A DNA stretch of 64,000 nt from Isoetes taiwanensis (lineage: Eukaryota; Streptophyta; Lycopodiopsida; Isoetales; Isoetaceae): contig JAJEKV010000076.1 in the NCBI GenBank assembly GCA_021234155.1, forward strand, positions 6,153,468 through 6,217,467, written 5' to 3'. Below the pieces are notes generated by a model that saw only the letters and a program-made list of their open reading frames with translations, did no database searches and was not told the DNA's origin. A program made the position numbers and the translations under genes. This document shows positions 1 through 12,250 of the stretch, one piece after another; within the stretch, counting starts at the first letter, position 1; each line of letters begins with the position of its first letter.

Positions 1-2770
1 TTGATGCGCGTCGGTTACGTATTGCTGGATGTCACGGGGCTCGGATCTCTACCGAAATAACTCAATATTCAGAAGACTACTTTAACTTGATGCCGATGAC
101 TAATGTGATTATTTTATCTTGTTTTATTAACGGCCATTTCAATTGTTTTAGGGATATATGATCTATGGTTTGTTATTTTACCTCACTTATCAAATCTATA
201 ACTTGGACCCACTATTTTGCTTTTATTGAGCGAAATCCTGCTTTGAATAGTTGCGGGAAACACTGTTGTTTGTATTTGCACATGGATCTATAGTTAGCAT
301 GTTGCTCTGAAGCATAGGTGGAGTTAAGCCCATTCGCGAGGGCAGGCCCACCTCAGGAGTTGAGATAGGCAAATGGAGCCTGGGGCAGTCGCAAAAATAA
401 ACTATCAATGTTGCTGTTGTGAAGGCCGGTACACATTCTTGAGTGCCCAGGCTATCAGCTTGTCAATGTTGGGTTGGTTCCTGAATATTGCATGTGGCGA
501 TCAGAGTCATAGCATCATATACACTTTAGGAGGTAAACCTGACGCCCAGGTTTTTAATCATGGATAGGTCTTTATATTTCTTTGTTTGAGCCATAGGCCT
601 CTTTGATCTCGTAGATGAAAAATCAATTTAATCCTAATATTCTAAAATTGAATGGCCAAATCACGCTGACTTGGTTATTGTGTGCCGTTCAAATGCAACT
701 TAGGCTGCTTCGGTTTCGAGTGCTAATAACTTCGACTAGACTAGGCTTTGGAGACAAATTCCGTATTCGTGAATCATCTAACTAATTATTAATGTCTATG
801 GTCAAGAACGTGACTAACTTCCTTATGGGCTAATCCTTTATCAGAAAACCGTTTTATAACTCTCACCTAAATTATGCTTTGGAATAAATGCTTGATTGTT
901 CTTTCCTTCAACAGACACGTGCCTTCGAGGAAAAAGAAAATCTCCTTTAAAAATAAAGAAAAGAAAAAGAATCTGCTATGCCGACTAACTTCGCACATCG
1001 CCGCCGCTGCGCCATACGTTGCTTGTGAAACACAAACTCACTTCATTATGAAGAACTCAGCAGGTATGCATGCTTTTCGGTTGGCGTAGTATGAAGCTTG
1101 TTGAGTGGTAACCGCGTCTCATCATTCTTCTATGATCACGGATGGCCACCACTGACAATATCTTTATCTAAGGACTTTATGTATCTCTTTTATTTATTAA
1201 TCCTTTTGGCGTTTAACAACAGACATAAAGACCATTGAATTATTGTGTGTTTTCATAGACGATGTTGCATGCACAAAAGGTAGAAAAAGCGTTTGAGGAA
1301 GGAGACTGAAGAAAATGGGTGAGGGCTTATCTTTAACCGGGCACAATGATTAATACCACTTTATTAGCTAGCAGTGTCACTAGCATATGCATACTAGGAA
1401 AACGTAATAAAGGTGGTGCGTAGGAACAGTCACATAATATGGCAATAGGTATGGCCTGAAAGCCCCAGAGCAAAATATGCTGGTAAGGTTTTAACATAAA
1501 TCATGTATGTCATGCGCATGACGTTGGTCACCTTTTTGCTATGGCAATCCGCGGTCTCAAAGTTTATATTGCATGGGAGTCCCAACACCTTACCGCGGCG
1601 GAAAAGAGCATGCCTGGAATAATTTGGTTTGGATCTTGAATATTTTCCACAATTTGAAATTTTCATTCGAGCACTGGAATGGACTTGGCATGAAGGCATC
1701 CATTTGTTGCTCACGGAGCTAAGTAAATGTCAAAACCCTCATTCTGAAAGTTATGGCGGATAGATAGAATTTGGAGCTATAGCTAACTAGAGACAACAAA
1801 TGCCTATTGCAAAATGGCAATAAAATCTGCCTGTCTGAGTAGAGCAGCCCCTAAATTCTCTCTGAAATGCCTAAAGTTTCATAGTATTATAGTAGATGGA
1901 TGTTTTGTTGCTTTACATTGGCTTGACTATAGCCACGTGGTCGCTTAGATGTTTGAGGATGTTTGACAGCATGGTCGTCGGGCTGCCCTCTGGTGAAATT
2001 CGTCCGGACTCAGTTTACCATGCGGGGCATTGTTGCAGAGACTTGAATAGGCATGATCGCTAGTTGTAATAAACACTCACCTAGGGACCCAAACTTTATG
2101 CGAGGAGTTAAACACATCACTAATGCCTTACACTCGCGGCTGCGGACTCTTTGCGAGTTGCTGTCTGCTAATGCCGAGGTTGATAAGGTGGTGGACATGT
2201 TTACAACAATGTATTTGATCTTACGCGAACTTTGATCTTTTAGTGAATGGAAATTGTACAATGCATTGGGAATTAAAGTTCTAACATAAGCACTTCTGAC
2301 TGTTAGTGAGGTAGGTTAGCCCTCTTGTTGGTCAGTTGAAGGCCAGTACCCTGCGAATGCAGTCGTCATTTTAGCCATTTGTAAATCAATATTGTGCTCT
2401 AGTAAATTCAGATGCCTTTAGCTTCGCTTAGTTTTCTTGTGTGATGGTTCTGATTATACCCTGGTTGATAGTGGTGGCCATGTCACAACAATGTATTTGA
2501 TGCTAACTTTGATCTCTTAGTGAAGGCATTGGTATGAATTGGATTCCCAAGATGAAGGCGATACCTACGTGGTGAGGATGATAGTTGACCCCTCTTACGG
2601 TGGTAGAGATATATGAACATACAAAATGCTCTTGGGTTAATCAGCTCATAAGACATGCTAGGAGGCCCCATGAGCGAGGCATCTCAAGTAATATATTTAT
2701 TTGTTTTGATCGATGAATATGCTAAAAGCATTGGGCACCTGCCTATCATCTAGGTGTTCTACGATGAGCA
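1..2770. other. Non-coding stretch, nothing recognised
   Basis: Open frames here are short (under 95 codons), overlap on both strands and show no family motif. The pair of overlapping frames near 2010-2261 has no recognisable domain. I see no repeat array or RNA gene. Most likely intergenic sequence or TE remains too old to recognise. Confidence 0.5.
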
Positions 2771-2776
2771 AGAGTG

Positions 2777-2792
2777 TTGTGTGTGTGTGTGT
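2777..2792. repeat. (GT)n microsatellite followed by a T run
   Basis: An uninterrupted GT dinucleotide run passes directly into a run of T. Seen directly in the sequence. Confidence 0.85.
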
Positions 2793-3950
2793 TTTTTTTT
2801 TGTTTGGATGGTTATACTTTATTAATCACTCTCAAACAATACATGATACAATGTAGAGATAAGAATAAAATTCCCGTGGACTCGATGTAGAGATAAATAA
2901 AAAATTTAGTGGACTTAGCTAGCAAAATTATTTCCTCATAATAGTTCTTTTCTTCTCCCGACAAAGAGGATTAATCGTCCCGAAATTTATTACGGCCGGG
3001 CGGAGTTCGAAATGATGTGAATATTTATGTAGCAGCGGTGGTTCAAAATACAAAGTTAAAGACCATTTATCAACTCCAAATATGGAGTTGATCTTGGATA
3101 CTGCATAAAATGAGTGTCATTAGCACACTTAATACCATAAGTACACAATGGTTAAAGAACCATAGTATTTGCTCAAAGCATCTCCTTTCAACCTCTACAT
3201 TATTTACTTGGCGAGTTGGCGGATCCGGATAGCCAGCGCGATTGTCGCATCCGCAGCGGCGGTAATTGTTCGAAGCCAGTGCAGGTTGCGGTCAGCCATA
3301 GCCGCGGATCTGACTATGCGCCGAGGTTTCAAATCAAAACTTTTACGCTTTTACATGTGTTTGCGGTGATTATAGATCTACACATCCACGATGGTACGTC
3401 ACGGAAAATTTAGGACTTCGGTCCGATCGCGACCATGATTTCTATTTAGTTTAGCGAAAAACGAGGTTCTTTTATTTGTTTTGCGATGCATTGCATCGGG
3501 AGTTTCTTCCACATGTTTGCAAGGCGATTACACCTCTCTTTAGCGGTCTGTCTTTGATTATCTCAACTATTTCTTTTCTTTTCATAAGATTTCGTACTAT
3601 GCTTCAAGCTTCACTCGGTCAAGATATTATAGCTAAATGTAATTAGTCTTGTTGCCAAATTCAATTGTATCTGGTCGCTGAAGATTTTGAACACATGCAA
3701 AATAAATACTATGATCAATCTCAACAAGTGGCGGGCTGGCTTGTGCCATAAGCGATTGAGCACTCTCATAAAATCTGCGTTCCAATGCATTTGAACGCAC
3801 ATCCACTTCCTGAGCATTCTATGTATAAGTCATTTGATGATTCTTTATTATTGTTTTGCAACATGATATTCAATGCGAGATCTGACGGTTACCCTGATGT
3901 CGCATGTATCACGTTTGATCCCAGTGGTACATGATGTGTGCAAACTACTT

Positions 3951-3984
3951 TAATTAAATTAAATGAAATTAAATTAAATTAAAT
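3951..3984. repeat. (AAATT)n microsatellite
   Basis: About six pentanucleotide AAATT units with one imperfect unit (AAATG). Seen directly. Confidence 0.85.
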
Positions 3985-4444
3985 CTTGTAGAAGGCGACC
4001 TGAATTACTACATTAAGGGCCTCAAGGCAAGGAAAAGCATCACGGTCGATGAAAGCGGAGGCCCATCACATCTCAATGCCATGATTACAGTTCAAATATC
4101 TCACTTTGCACCCTTCTTTGTTATCTCACTCAAATCAAATCACCCCATCACTCAAATCCAAACCCTTGACCAAATAACCATTGAGAATATTTAAATACCC
4201 ACAGGTGTAATCAGTATGACTAAAAGAACCTCTTCTATAAAATCACATGATAATAATCATGTGTCTTTTCGGGAACCTCAAGATAATGGAACAACTCAAG
4301 ACCAACCCTCTCCTCCACCTTCGCTTTCTGGCTTTAACTTCTTCCCTCACCCCTTACCATTAGTTTATTTTTCTAAAATTCGCCGAGCTACCTCCCAAAG
4401 CCGGTATTCCTAAAGAATAAAGCCATTTTCTGGCATTCTAGCCA

Positions 4445-4605
4445 TCGTGATGGTGGTCAATAGTTTAGACTACCTCTAGTTTGGCCTAGTCCAACACAAG
4501 TTCAAATCCCACTGACTAAAATTGTGTGGGATTGTGTGGGAGGCATGGGTGAGTAGCCTCACCGTGCGGTGTGTGTTCCCTCCCTCCAACAAAGAAAAAC
4601 AAGGT
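4445..4605 (+). mobile_element. Possible tRNA-derived SINE
   Basis: The block has the outline of a tRNA-derived SINE. GTTCAAATCCC at about 4499-4509 fits the RNA polymerase III B box (GGTTCGANNCC). About 45 bp upstream, GTGGTCAATAGTTTAGA resembles a degenerate A box (TGGCTCAGTGGTTAGA type). A short non-tRNA body follows and then an A-rich end (AAAGAAAAACAA). No clover-leaf can be folded with confidence, so this is not a functional tRNA gene. A chance B box is the main alternative. Confidence 0.4.
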
Positions 4606-4639
4606 GCTATCACATTGTGGGTTACCCGATAACCAGACC

Positions 4640-4718
4640 AATGTTATTTTCATAGAAGACTACAACAATGTTTATTTTCATAGAAGACTACAACAATGTT
4701 ATTTTCATAGAAGACTAC
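4640..4718. repeat. 27-28 bp tandem repeat, three copies
   Basis: Three near-identical units (4640-4666, 4667-4694, 4695-4718) share the core TTTTCATAGAAGACTAC. Copy two carries one extra T. Seen directly. Confidence 0.9.
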
Positions 4719-5367
4719 TGATGAACTAAGGGCACGTGACAAATATCTATAACACAAAATGAATAGAATAGTACTTCTGCACTTCAAAAATTGTTGTTGT
4801 AATCGCAAACCCTTGTTTGTTCCCTGTTTCAACCTAGACATCTAGACATCATTGCTTCAAGCTCTGGATGCCATGAATAACATTTTCCGTTTTAGTGATG
4901 AAAGCCCGAAAAACAAAATGCACCACAATTTTTTCCGTTTCATTTTATCCAAACTTTATGAATGACTAATGCTTTTTATTCCAGTGATTAAAGCCCGAGA
5001 AACAAAGCACACCCCTTCTTATTAAACCTATTTCTTGAAATCCCAGAACTCCAAAATCGAAACTCTAAACCACCTTAAGTGTTGGTCGCCATACATCAGC
5101 CTCCTGAGGTTTGCTAATACTACATGCAGCGTCCCCGAAGCTAGAATACATGATAGACTCTGTTTTTGTTTGCTTTTGCATCTAATCGAAGCAACATAGC
5201 CATACGACGTGTCCACCAGAGGAAATGAAAGGAAGAAACTTCACATAACGCTGCGAGAGAAGATCATCCATACTGTCAAAACCGTACATCCACCGGTACA
5301 AAAAGTACATTCCATCGGCCCACCTTCCCGGGGTTTGCCGTTTGGGCAACCAAAAAACAACACTCTA

Positions 5368-5703
5368 AGTAAAATGACAATTTGTTACCAAATTTTGAGA
5401 AATCATAACTATGAATCACACTCTTAGAGTAAGAAAATGACAATTTGTTTACAAATTTTGCATCCATAACTATGAATCAAATTATATACCCAAAATAGCA
5501 AGCAAGCTACTAAAATATCTATCTTACAGAAGACTGCATAATTGTCAAAAGACTGTAGACATTGGAATAAAATGGCGAATTTGTTACAAAATTATGAGAA
5601 ATCATAACAGCCAGATCCAAATTATACCCAAAATAACAAGCAATGCTGCTAAAATATCTGCGAGAGAACTGTGCCTCACTAATCAAAAGACTATAGACAC
5701 TTA
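5368..5703. repeat. Tandem repeat of about 137 bp, two full copies plus one partial
   Basis: Copies at about 5431-5567 and 5568-5703 share, in order, ATGACAATTTGTT-like, ACCCAAAATA, AAAATATCT and AAAAGACT motifs. A shorter partial copy at 5368-5430 precedes them. Copies have diverged by substitutions and small indels. No coding potential is seen. Confidence 0.75.
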
Positions 5704-7910
5704 GGCAACTGCTACAAAGGGGAATAAGCGCTCGTATTCTCTCACTAATCAGCAGCATTTTTGGGATTACCTCGCGCATATGGAGTCAAAGAGGCCATTT
5801 AAGTAACCGACTACAACTTTTATTTATTTGATTCTGGAAGGCGCACCTTCTTTCATGGTTCTTTCCTTTCTACTTAAAAACTATTTCCCAAACTTCTTCA
5901 CTCTGAAGAAAATGAAATCAGAAAAAGAGAACGCCTGTTCAAGTTTTTCTTTTAAGAAAATGACATTAATAGTCAATTTCTTGATTCAGAAAATCACTTA
6001 GTCATAGTTCAAAATATTCGAAGCATTATCAGCCCCAAACTGCAGCATGTGTTCCCCAACAATAACGTAACTCAAGGCACTTTCTGATGTGCAATCCTAT
6101 TGACAAGATGGATAAGACGTCAAAGGTGCTATTCATTCTGCATCAAAGTTGACATTTAAGACATCAACAACACTGTCATAAACAAGAAAGCTGGCCATGT
6201 AACCATTGATGGCCAGCTGCTGCCTTTAAATAACTTCGGGTATCTTGATGAATAAAAGTTGATCAAAACTCTGTTAAGGAATATGCCCTCCATGTGCAAA
6301 TACCCTCAATCCCAAAACTACGAAGCATCTAGCCTTTCCAGATACCTCACTTGATTTCTCAAACCTGATGTGGCTGCCCTTAAATACTCCTAGGTATTAT
6401 TTAAGGCCTCCAGAAGGGCTTCTACAGGATTTTTGAAATCGCGAGTTAACTACTCCTTCTCAAACTCAATCAGACCTTTCTAGAGCCATCCCTTCCTTGT
6501 GTAGTTTTTCTCTCGCGGTTTCACATTCCTTTAGGTAAGTAGAATGTTTTTATTATTTATCCTGGAGTATGTGGCCAAGGCCTTCTGCTACCTTTGTAAA
6601 TGCTTTCCTTTTTTACCTTCTCTCCACTGTTTCCTCACATTTAGATTCCGGAATGGTCATTTTAACCAGCAGCGTAGTAACACATTGATCTATATACTTG
6701 CACTTAGCAACATGAGCACTTAGCAACCTATTGATGCAGAAATACATGCATGTGCTAACTAGAAGATGTTAGAATAACAATATTTAAGCAGCAATATGGA
6801 TTCTTGGCAGGTAAGATATGAGGTATGCAAGCAGGTATGTCCAGCTATGTTAAGAACCCTTAAATTTGTCAACAGTCATTGCAAATTCCTAAAAGGAAAA
6901 AAGAAAATATAGGATTAATGAAACTAAACACACCTATATACCATTTAGCATTACACTCAAATATATACTTAGAAACTGAAGAAAAGCTTTTGATGATTCT
7001 AAATTCCCAACGGACAATCTTGAATGCAAGCACTAACAGCATGACACTTATGGGCCACAATTTTTGCCTGTGGTTGAAAACAGCTTGATGAAAGTAACAT
7101 TTTGATTTACCACGATACCACTTAGCTGACATGCCACCAAATGATAAATCAGGTAGGTAAAATATGGTTTCAGGATGTATAGAAAGTGACAGAAAATGTG
7201 GGCATGCTGGATGACAGTCATAGTCGCATGAAAATAGCAGGCTTAGGCCACCTAAGCTTGCCTTAGCAAGGAATATTCCAATCCTAAAGCACTGCGGAGC
7301 CTGTAAGGAAGACTGATCATTCAGGAGATTGGACAATGGTAGAAACCTAGATGACACTGCTGATGTAACTGTATCGTGCAATGGCTCTACAAAATAGTGC
7401 TATGTGAAACAAACAAACTGTGGATTTTCTCTTGTACTCTAATCATGGTGCTTTTGTAATTTTAGAAATGGGGAGAAGCAAGAGGATATATATTACGGGC
7501 TTGTGGCATATCTTAAGTAGCCATGCTAGTAAGATAAGTGCCATTGAGCTTTTTAGCCACGTTTTGCTGATGTTTAGAGTTAAAGCCGAGGAGAATTTTA
7601 AGGCTGAGGAGAGAATACTCAGTCTAATTCTGGATTTCATAGTCTGTTTTATGAATGCAAAACCATACCCTACTGTGCCTACATACCAAATGCCTGCCTC
7701 CTTCATAGCTCTAGTTATCGTGACAAACGGTATACTTCACTCCATATAACTTGCAACCAATAGGCATAAAAGATCTAGTGGGAGAATGATGCATTATTCA
7801 TGTCACCAACTAAGTTGGAATACCTTTGACCCCGAGTCCTTGTAATTTGAAGAAGAATACTAAAATGCTTTCACGAGCTACATCTCTTCAAAGTAACTAA
7901 TGAATTTGCC
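5704..7910. other. Non-coding stretch with one unsupported 170-codon open frame
   Basis: The longest open frame (minus, 6869-7381) is cysteine-, phenylalanine- and serine-rich, matches no family I recognise and has no supporting splice structure. I treat it as chance. The rest is AT-rich sequence without recognisable features. Confidence 0.45.
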
Positions 7911-7914
7911 GTAG

Positions 7915-8330
7915 AAACGCCGCTATAGGTGTAGACGATGTATCTACCACAAGCTCCCAGAACTGACCGCCCTATTTTTTGCATGCCATTCAATCATCGC
8001 ATCATAAATCTCTTTGTAGAAAATTCATGGCAACCCTATTAGCCGTTTCTCATCCATATTCATAAGCCAGTAAGATCTTACCTCACGGCTGCGTTTTCTT
8101 TATTTCTGCTAATTCTTTTAAATTCAAGACTCCGTACTTGCCATTTATCATGGCACTGATATGCACTACGATGCACATTTAAGCTCCAACATCTATCTTC
8201 AATCCACTCCCAGCGTTCTCGAGCCCTTTTAGCATTAGAAAGGGCTTGGGCATCTCTTTCCTTCTCTTCCATACGAAACGTTGAGAACAAGAATCTCTGC
8301 CACCGTCAGGCCCCGTTTGAAGGAGCGACC
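7915..8330 (-). pseudogene. Trihelix (SANT/Myb-like) transcription-factor pseudogene, partial
   Basis: The minus-strand frame at 8078-8290 encodes ARERWEWIEDRCWSLNVHRS followed by AYQCHDKWQVRSLEFKRI. This is the plant trihelix DNA-binding signature: a tryptophan-spaced helix, then 'hRS..QC.dKW..l...fk.i' (GT-factor/ASR3-like family, which binds GT promoter elements in the nucleus). Upstream in another frame, TVAEILVL (about 8300-8320) matches the first helix ('W...E...L'). Downstream in a third frame, SYWLMNMDEKRL and FYKEIYDAMIEWHAKNRA (about 7950-8070) fit the segment after the DNA-binding domain. At least two frameshifts and an in-frame TGA break the gene, so it is a decayed copy. A GTAAGA donor at the end of the core was considered, but homology appears to continue across it. 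Confidence 0.7.
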
Positions 8331-8469
8331 CTTCAACAAACGTGTGAAGATTAAATCGGATTTGGCCTGTTTCTCTAAATTCGCTATGGAAAGCGCCGGA
8401 TTCCTCCGCGATCTGTTCCATATGCCAGACGACATAAGCTGAGGCCCCTGTATCCTGCTCGACACTTGC

Positions 8470-11400
8470 TGTGACGTGGCGCAGAATTTACATAATGTAT
8501 AATATAGTTGGGCAATTAACAGTTAAAATACCAGAGGTTTGCCTTGGGAAAGATTATGTTTTTGGGTTGCCCCTAGGGGGAACGGCCTTGTTTATGTGGG
8601 CTTTTGGCATATCTAGGTATATTCTTGAATATCCCTAGAGGATATCTTGTAACTACTAAAACCTCTATTTCTGTAAAGCGGCGTCGGCTTGACGTCGATT
8701 TCTTAGGCGAGGCAAGATGGCAGCAAGTACATAATTAAGCATAATGCTTCTTACAGGCCCAGGCTACATTTGTTCTAACATCAATTGTGGAGCTGGAAAA
8801 GCTTTGGCTTTGGAGGAAGCTTCTACAGGAGCCTCGATTTTCGGGTTTTGAAGTTGTTAGAGTTGGCGAGGTGCATTTTGTTGGAGTCTTGAATAGGTGG
8901 GTTCTTTGATGGGGTAGCCATAGAATCAAGGAAGAGGTTTTAAAAGCAAAAGTAAGATTTTTGGATCGGAATCTTGTATTTGATCAGCATCTCGACTTAT
9001 GCAAGCAAAGCGTATCGTGTTTTAGGTTTAGATATATCAGTTTAAGGCAAAGAAAGTCGACATAATGAACTCCTTCATGCCTGGCTTTGGAAAATGCCAT
9101 AATCTGAAGGTATCGAGAAAACGAGCATTTCATCACGATTCGAGAGTTCATCATCTTTGAGCATAAAATATTGAATTCTTTTCCTATTAAACTAGGGCTA
9201 ATAACCTTGATTTTTTTGTACTCCCAAAACAACAATGCACGAGTATGGGTCCGCATGGAGCAGCGGTTTCTTTAGAGTAAAGCTACTGCGGTTCTTTTGG
9301 AAACTGGTTGTTTTGGAAAGGGGACTCGCCTGCTGAGTGATTGGGAGATGGATTCAACAACCGAATTGGATGTCAATTCTTGATGAAAGCTTACTTAGAC
9401 AACTATGAATGAAATTTCATAAGCGCCCCGCCTTGGAATCGCGGTGACCCGCCCATTCCTGAATACGTGTGTAATAACTTGTTCGCTTTGTGCACTTTTG
9501 TTTGTAAAGAAGTCCTCCGTATGCTTCTAATTTTGCTTTAATGCTATGAATCCATTGTTTCCAAACTAATCAATAGTGCAATCCTACCTTTTCAGTTACA
9601 AATTTTTAAGGAGAAAATCACTAATCCCATATCGCCAGATTGTTAGGAATACAAGACCAACTGAAGTTGTAAATTAAGAAACCAAATTGAAGATGTTTTA
9701 AGGCGTATCGACTTATCATCAAGTTGTGAGCAAAGACATTGAAGTGATGAAGCGCTGGCCATTCAGGCTTGCAGCATAGTGTACCGAGAGCCTTTGGGTT
9801 TAACTTTAACAACTGGTCCTGATAAGTCTTTATTATGGAGTAGGAGAAGATGGCAAGATTATGAAGCTCTAGCAATTTCTTATTTCTGTTGCCCTACCCA
9901 TGCAAGATTGAAGATGTAAAGTAGTTCATATGGATCATAAACGTAGTTATGTATAATATACAAACAAATGATGGGTTTCTATGGATCACAAACAGTGAAG
10001 TCTACGACAGGGGCCAACAATCTTTGCATTTCGTATGCGGCTTGGTCCAAAGATTCCAAGCAATTGAGAGTAAATTCATATGCATATGTCGAAGTTCATC
10101 AAAGAATGCCAAAGATAGTGTTGGCAAGTCGTTGAACTCTGAACGCTAGCTATTATGAATAAGATGGTCTTGATGGTAAGGAAATTTCCTACGTAACCTA
10201 TTAGGCTTCTTCCCACAGCATAAATTGACAATACATAAGCCTAGGTGCTAGTAATAATAATTCACCATCCTGTTATTTGGTCTTTGTGACAGACATTGGG
10301 ACAATTTTACCGCCGCCTTCACTTATGTAGTCCATCAAGAATTCAAATTTCTGCTGAATGCCCAAAAGAGATTCTGGCGATTTCACAAGTTGGCCTCCAC
10401 AAATGCAGGTAATTTCGCGGGTTTTTTTCCTTCCAACGCCAGAAATAACAACTCTCGCTTAATACTTAGATTTGAAAGCACAACTTTTTGTTGACGAGAG
10501 GATTTTGTCATTATACCTCACATCATTCAAGAAGCAACGCCTTCATTATGCACCATAAAAATGGGCTCATGAGGATATACTGTCTTTTACGCTTTTTCTT
10601 CAAATCTATCTAGGTTCTTTTAAACTAAAGCATTCATAATCGACCTGGAATTTATAATTTGTTGAGTATTGTTGATGAATGAACACATGTTATTGCAAGT
10701 CGCTGTTTGATTTTGATGTGTACCATTTTATCCCGGGTTCATTGGATCTAGTTAGTTATGATACGAAAGAATTAAATCTAGAGGGTGGGTCATTGTACCG
10801 TGACATGTCTATTTGCCAAGTGTTTATTAAGTTTTCAATTTTACTATAGAGGGGCATACCAATAAGTGGAACATGGGGATTAGTTTTCATTAGATTTACA
10901 AGCGCTTGAGTTCATTGGACAAGCTTAACTCACTCAAAACAATATTCTTCGCTTTGAACTTACATATAGGACAGGACGCTTAAGCAGGAGAGCAAAGCAT
11001 GTCTGGAGAAGATACTTCTGGCCGACAAACCTAATGACAAGTTAGGTAAAACAGTTTTGTATTATTTTTGTCCTTGTATCGCGGAAGGCGACCGCGTCTC
11101 AATTTCCATTTTACATATGTCGCTTTAGATAAGTACACACTAGAACCCCGGGTAAAATACTGAAAAGTCCGACAACCAACCATTATCTGGAGAAGTAACC
11201 GCAGATGCTAAGTCAGCTCTGACAGGAACACCACAAACATTTGAAAACAAATTACCAACTTAAACCGGTCAAGGAGTCAAGGTTTTTGGCGGAAAATAAG
11301 TCGCACTTGTTCTGCGCGTCTTTGCACCTATATCTGTGTTAATTGATCATGATTGGTGTAAGCTTAAGAAGTATACCGCGCCAGAAAGCCGAGGTTGAAA

Positions 11401-12250
11401 AACGGGTAGGATGGAGAGATTGAGAACAAATGGTGTGCTACAACCCTCGCGGGCTACATCATCCATCCGGCAAAATGTCCGTAGCCGCAGATGATTCCTG
11501 TTTCAGAGCCGTGCAAATGCAGTAAAACTAAAATGTGATATCCGCAATAATGTGGCAATGGATGCCCGTGACCGGGCGTATTTTCGACACCTCGAACCAT
11601 CTCCCCGTGCCACCGCTGAATTTGTTCAACTTCTATGACTTAAATCTTCAGGCTATAAAACCCTGGCATCATATTCCAGATTATGATTTGAGTTTATTGA
11701 AATATGCACTCCATTGCATTTGCAGAAGTGCAATTTAATGTAGGGACAAATCAGTAGTTACACCAATAGAATAAACAATGGCCAAAATGGCCTGCTCCAC
11801 TTTCGGCATTTTGCTAGAGCACTGCTTAACTTCATTATTTATATTAATGCAAAGCTCTGATTTCTAGATTAAAGTGATTTTATCACGTGCATGAATTTTC
11901 TCCTCACACAATGTGGTGTTGATGAGTCATTGAGAGACAACACATCATGTAAACCAAAAGCTAAGCACAACATTTTGAATAAAAACGGATTGATTGAAGG
12001 GTTCACATGAAAACCAACTAAGGATGCAAAGTGAAGTAAAAGGTCAAAATCATAAATTAAACATGGGCTCAAAATTCCTAAATCCTCAAGTTTGCTTCCA
12101 CGCTTACTTAGCTTCTCCTTCAGGTCATTTCCTTGCTGAGGAAAAGGCTCCAAAGCTTTCTCAAAGGTCATGTCATGACACAATATTCCACAAGCTTCTA
12201 AGACCTAACCCGGAGGTATCCAAAAGCCATACCTCAAGATTGAAGAATTA
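8470..12250. other. Long non-coding stretch, nothing recognised
   Basis: Short open frames occur on both strands (for example minus 8984-9256 and 9621-9875) without domain motifs, splice support or repeat structure. Probably intergenic or very old TE sequence. Confidence 0.5.

Noticed and set aside
6869-7381. 170-codon minus-strand open frame
   Set aside because: Biased composition, no domain, no splice or start context, and it overlaps other open frames. Length alone is not enough in AT-poor-stop sequence.
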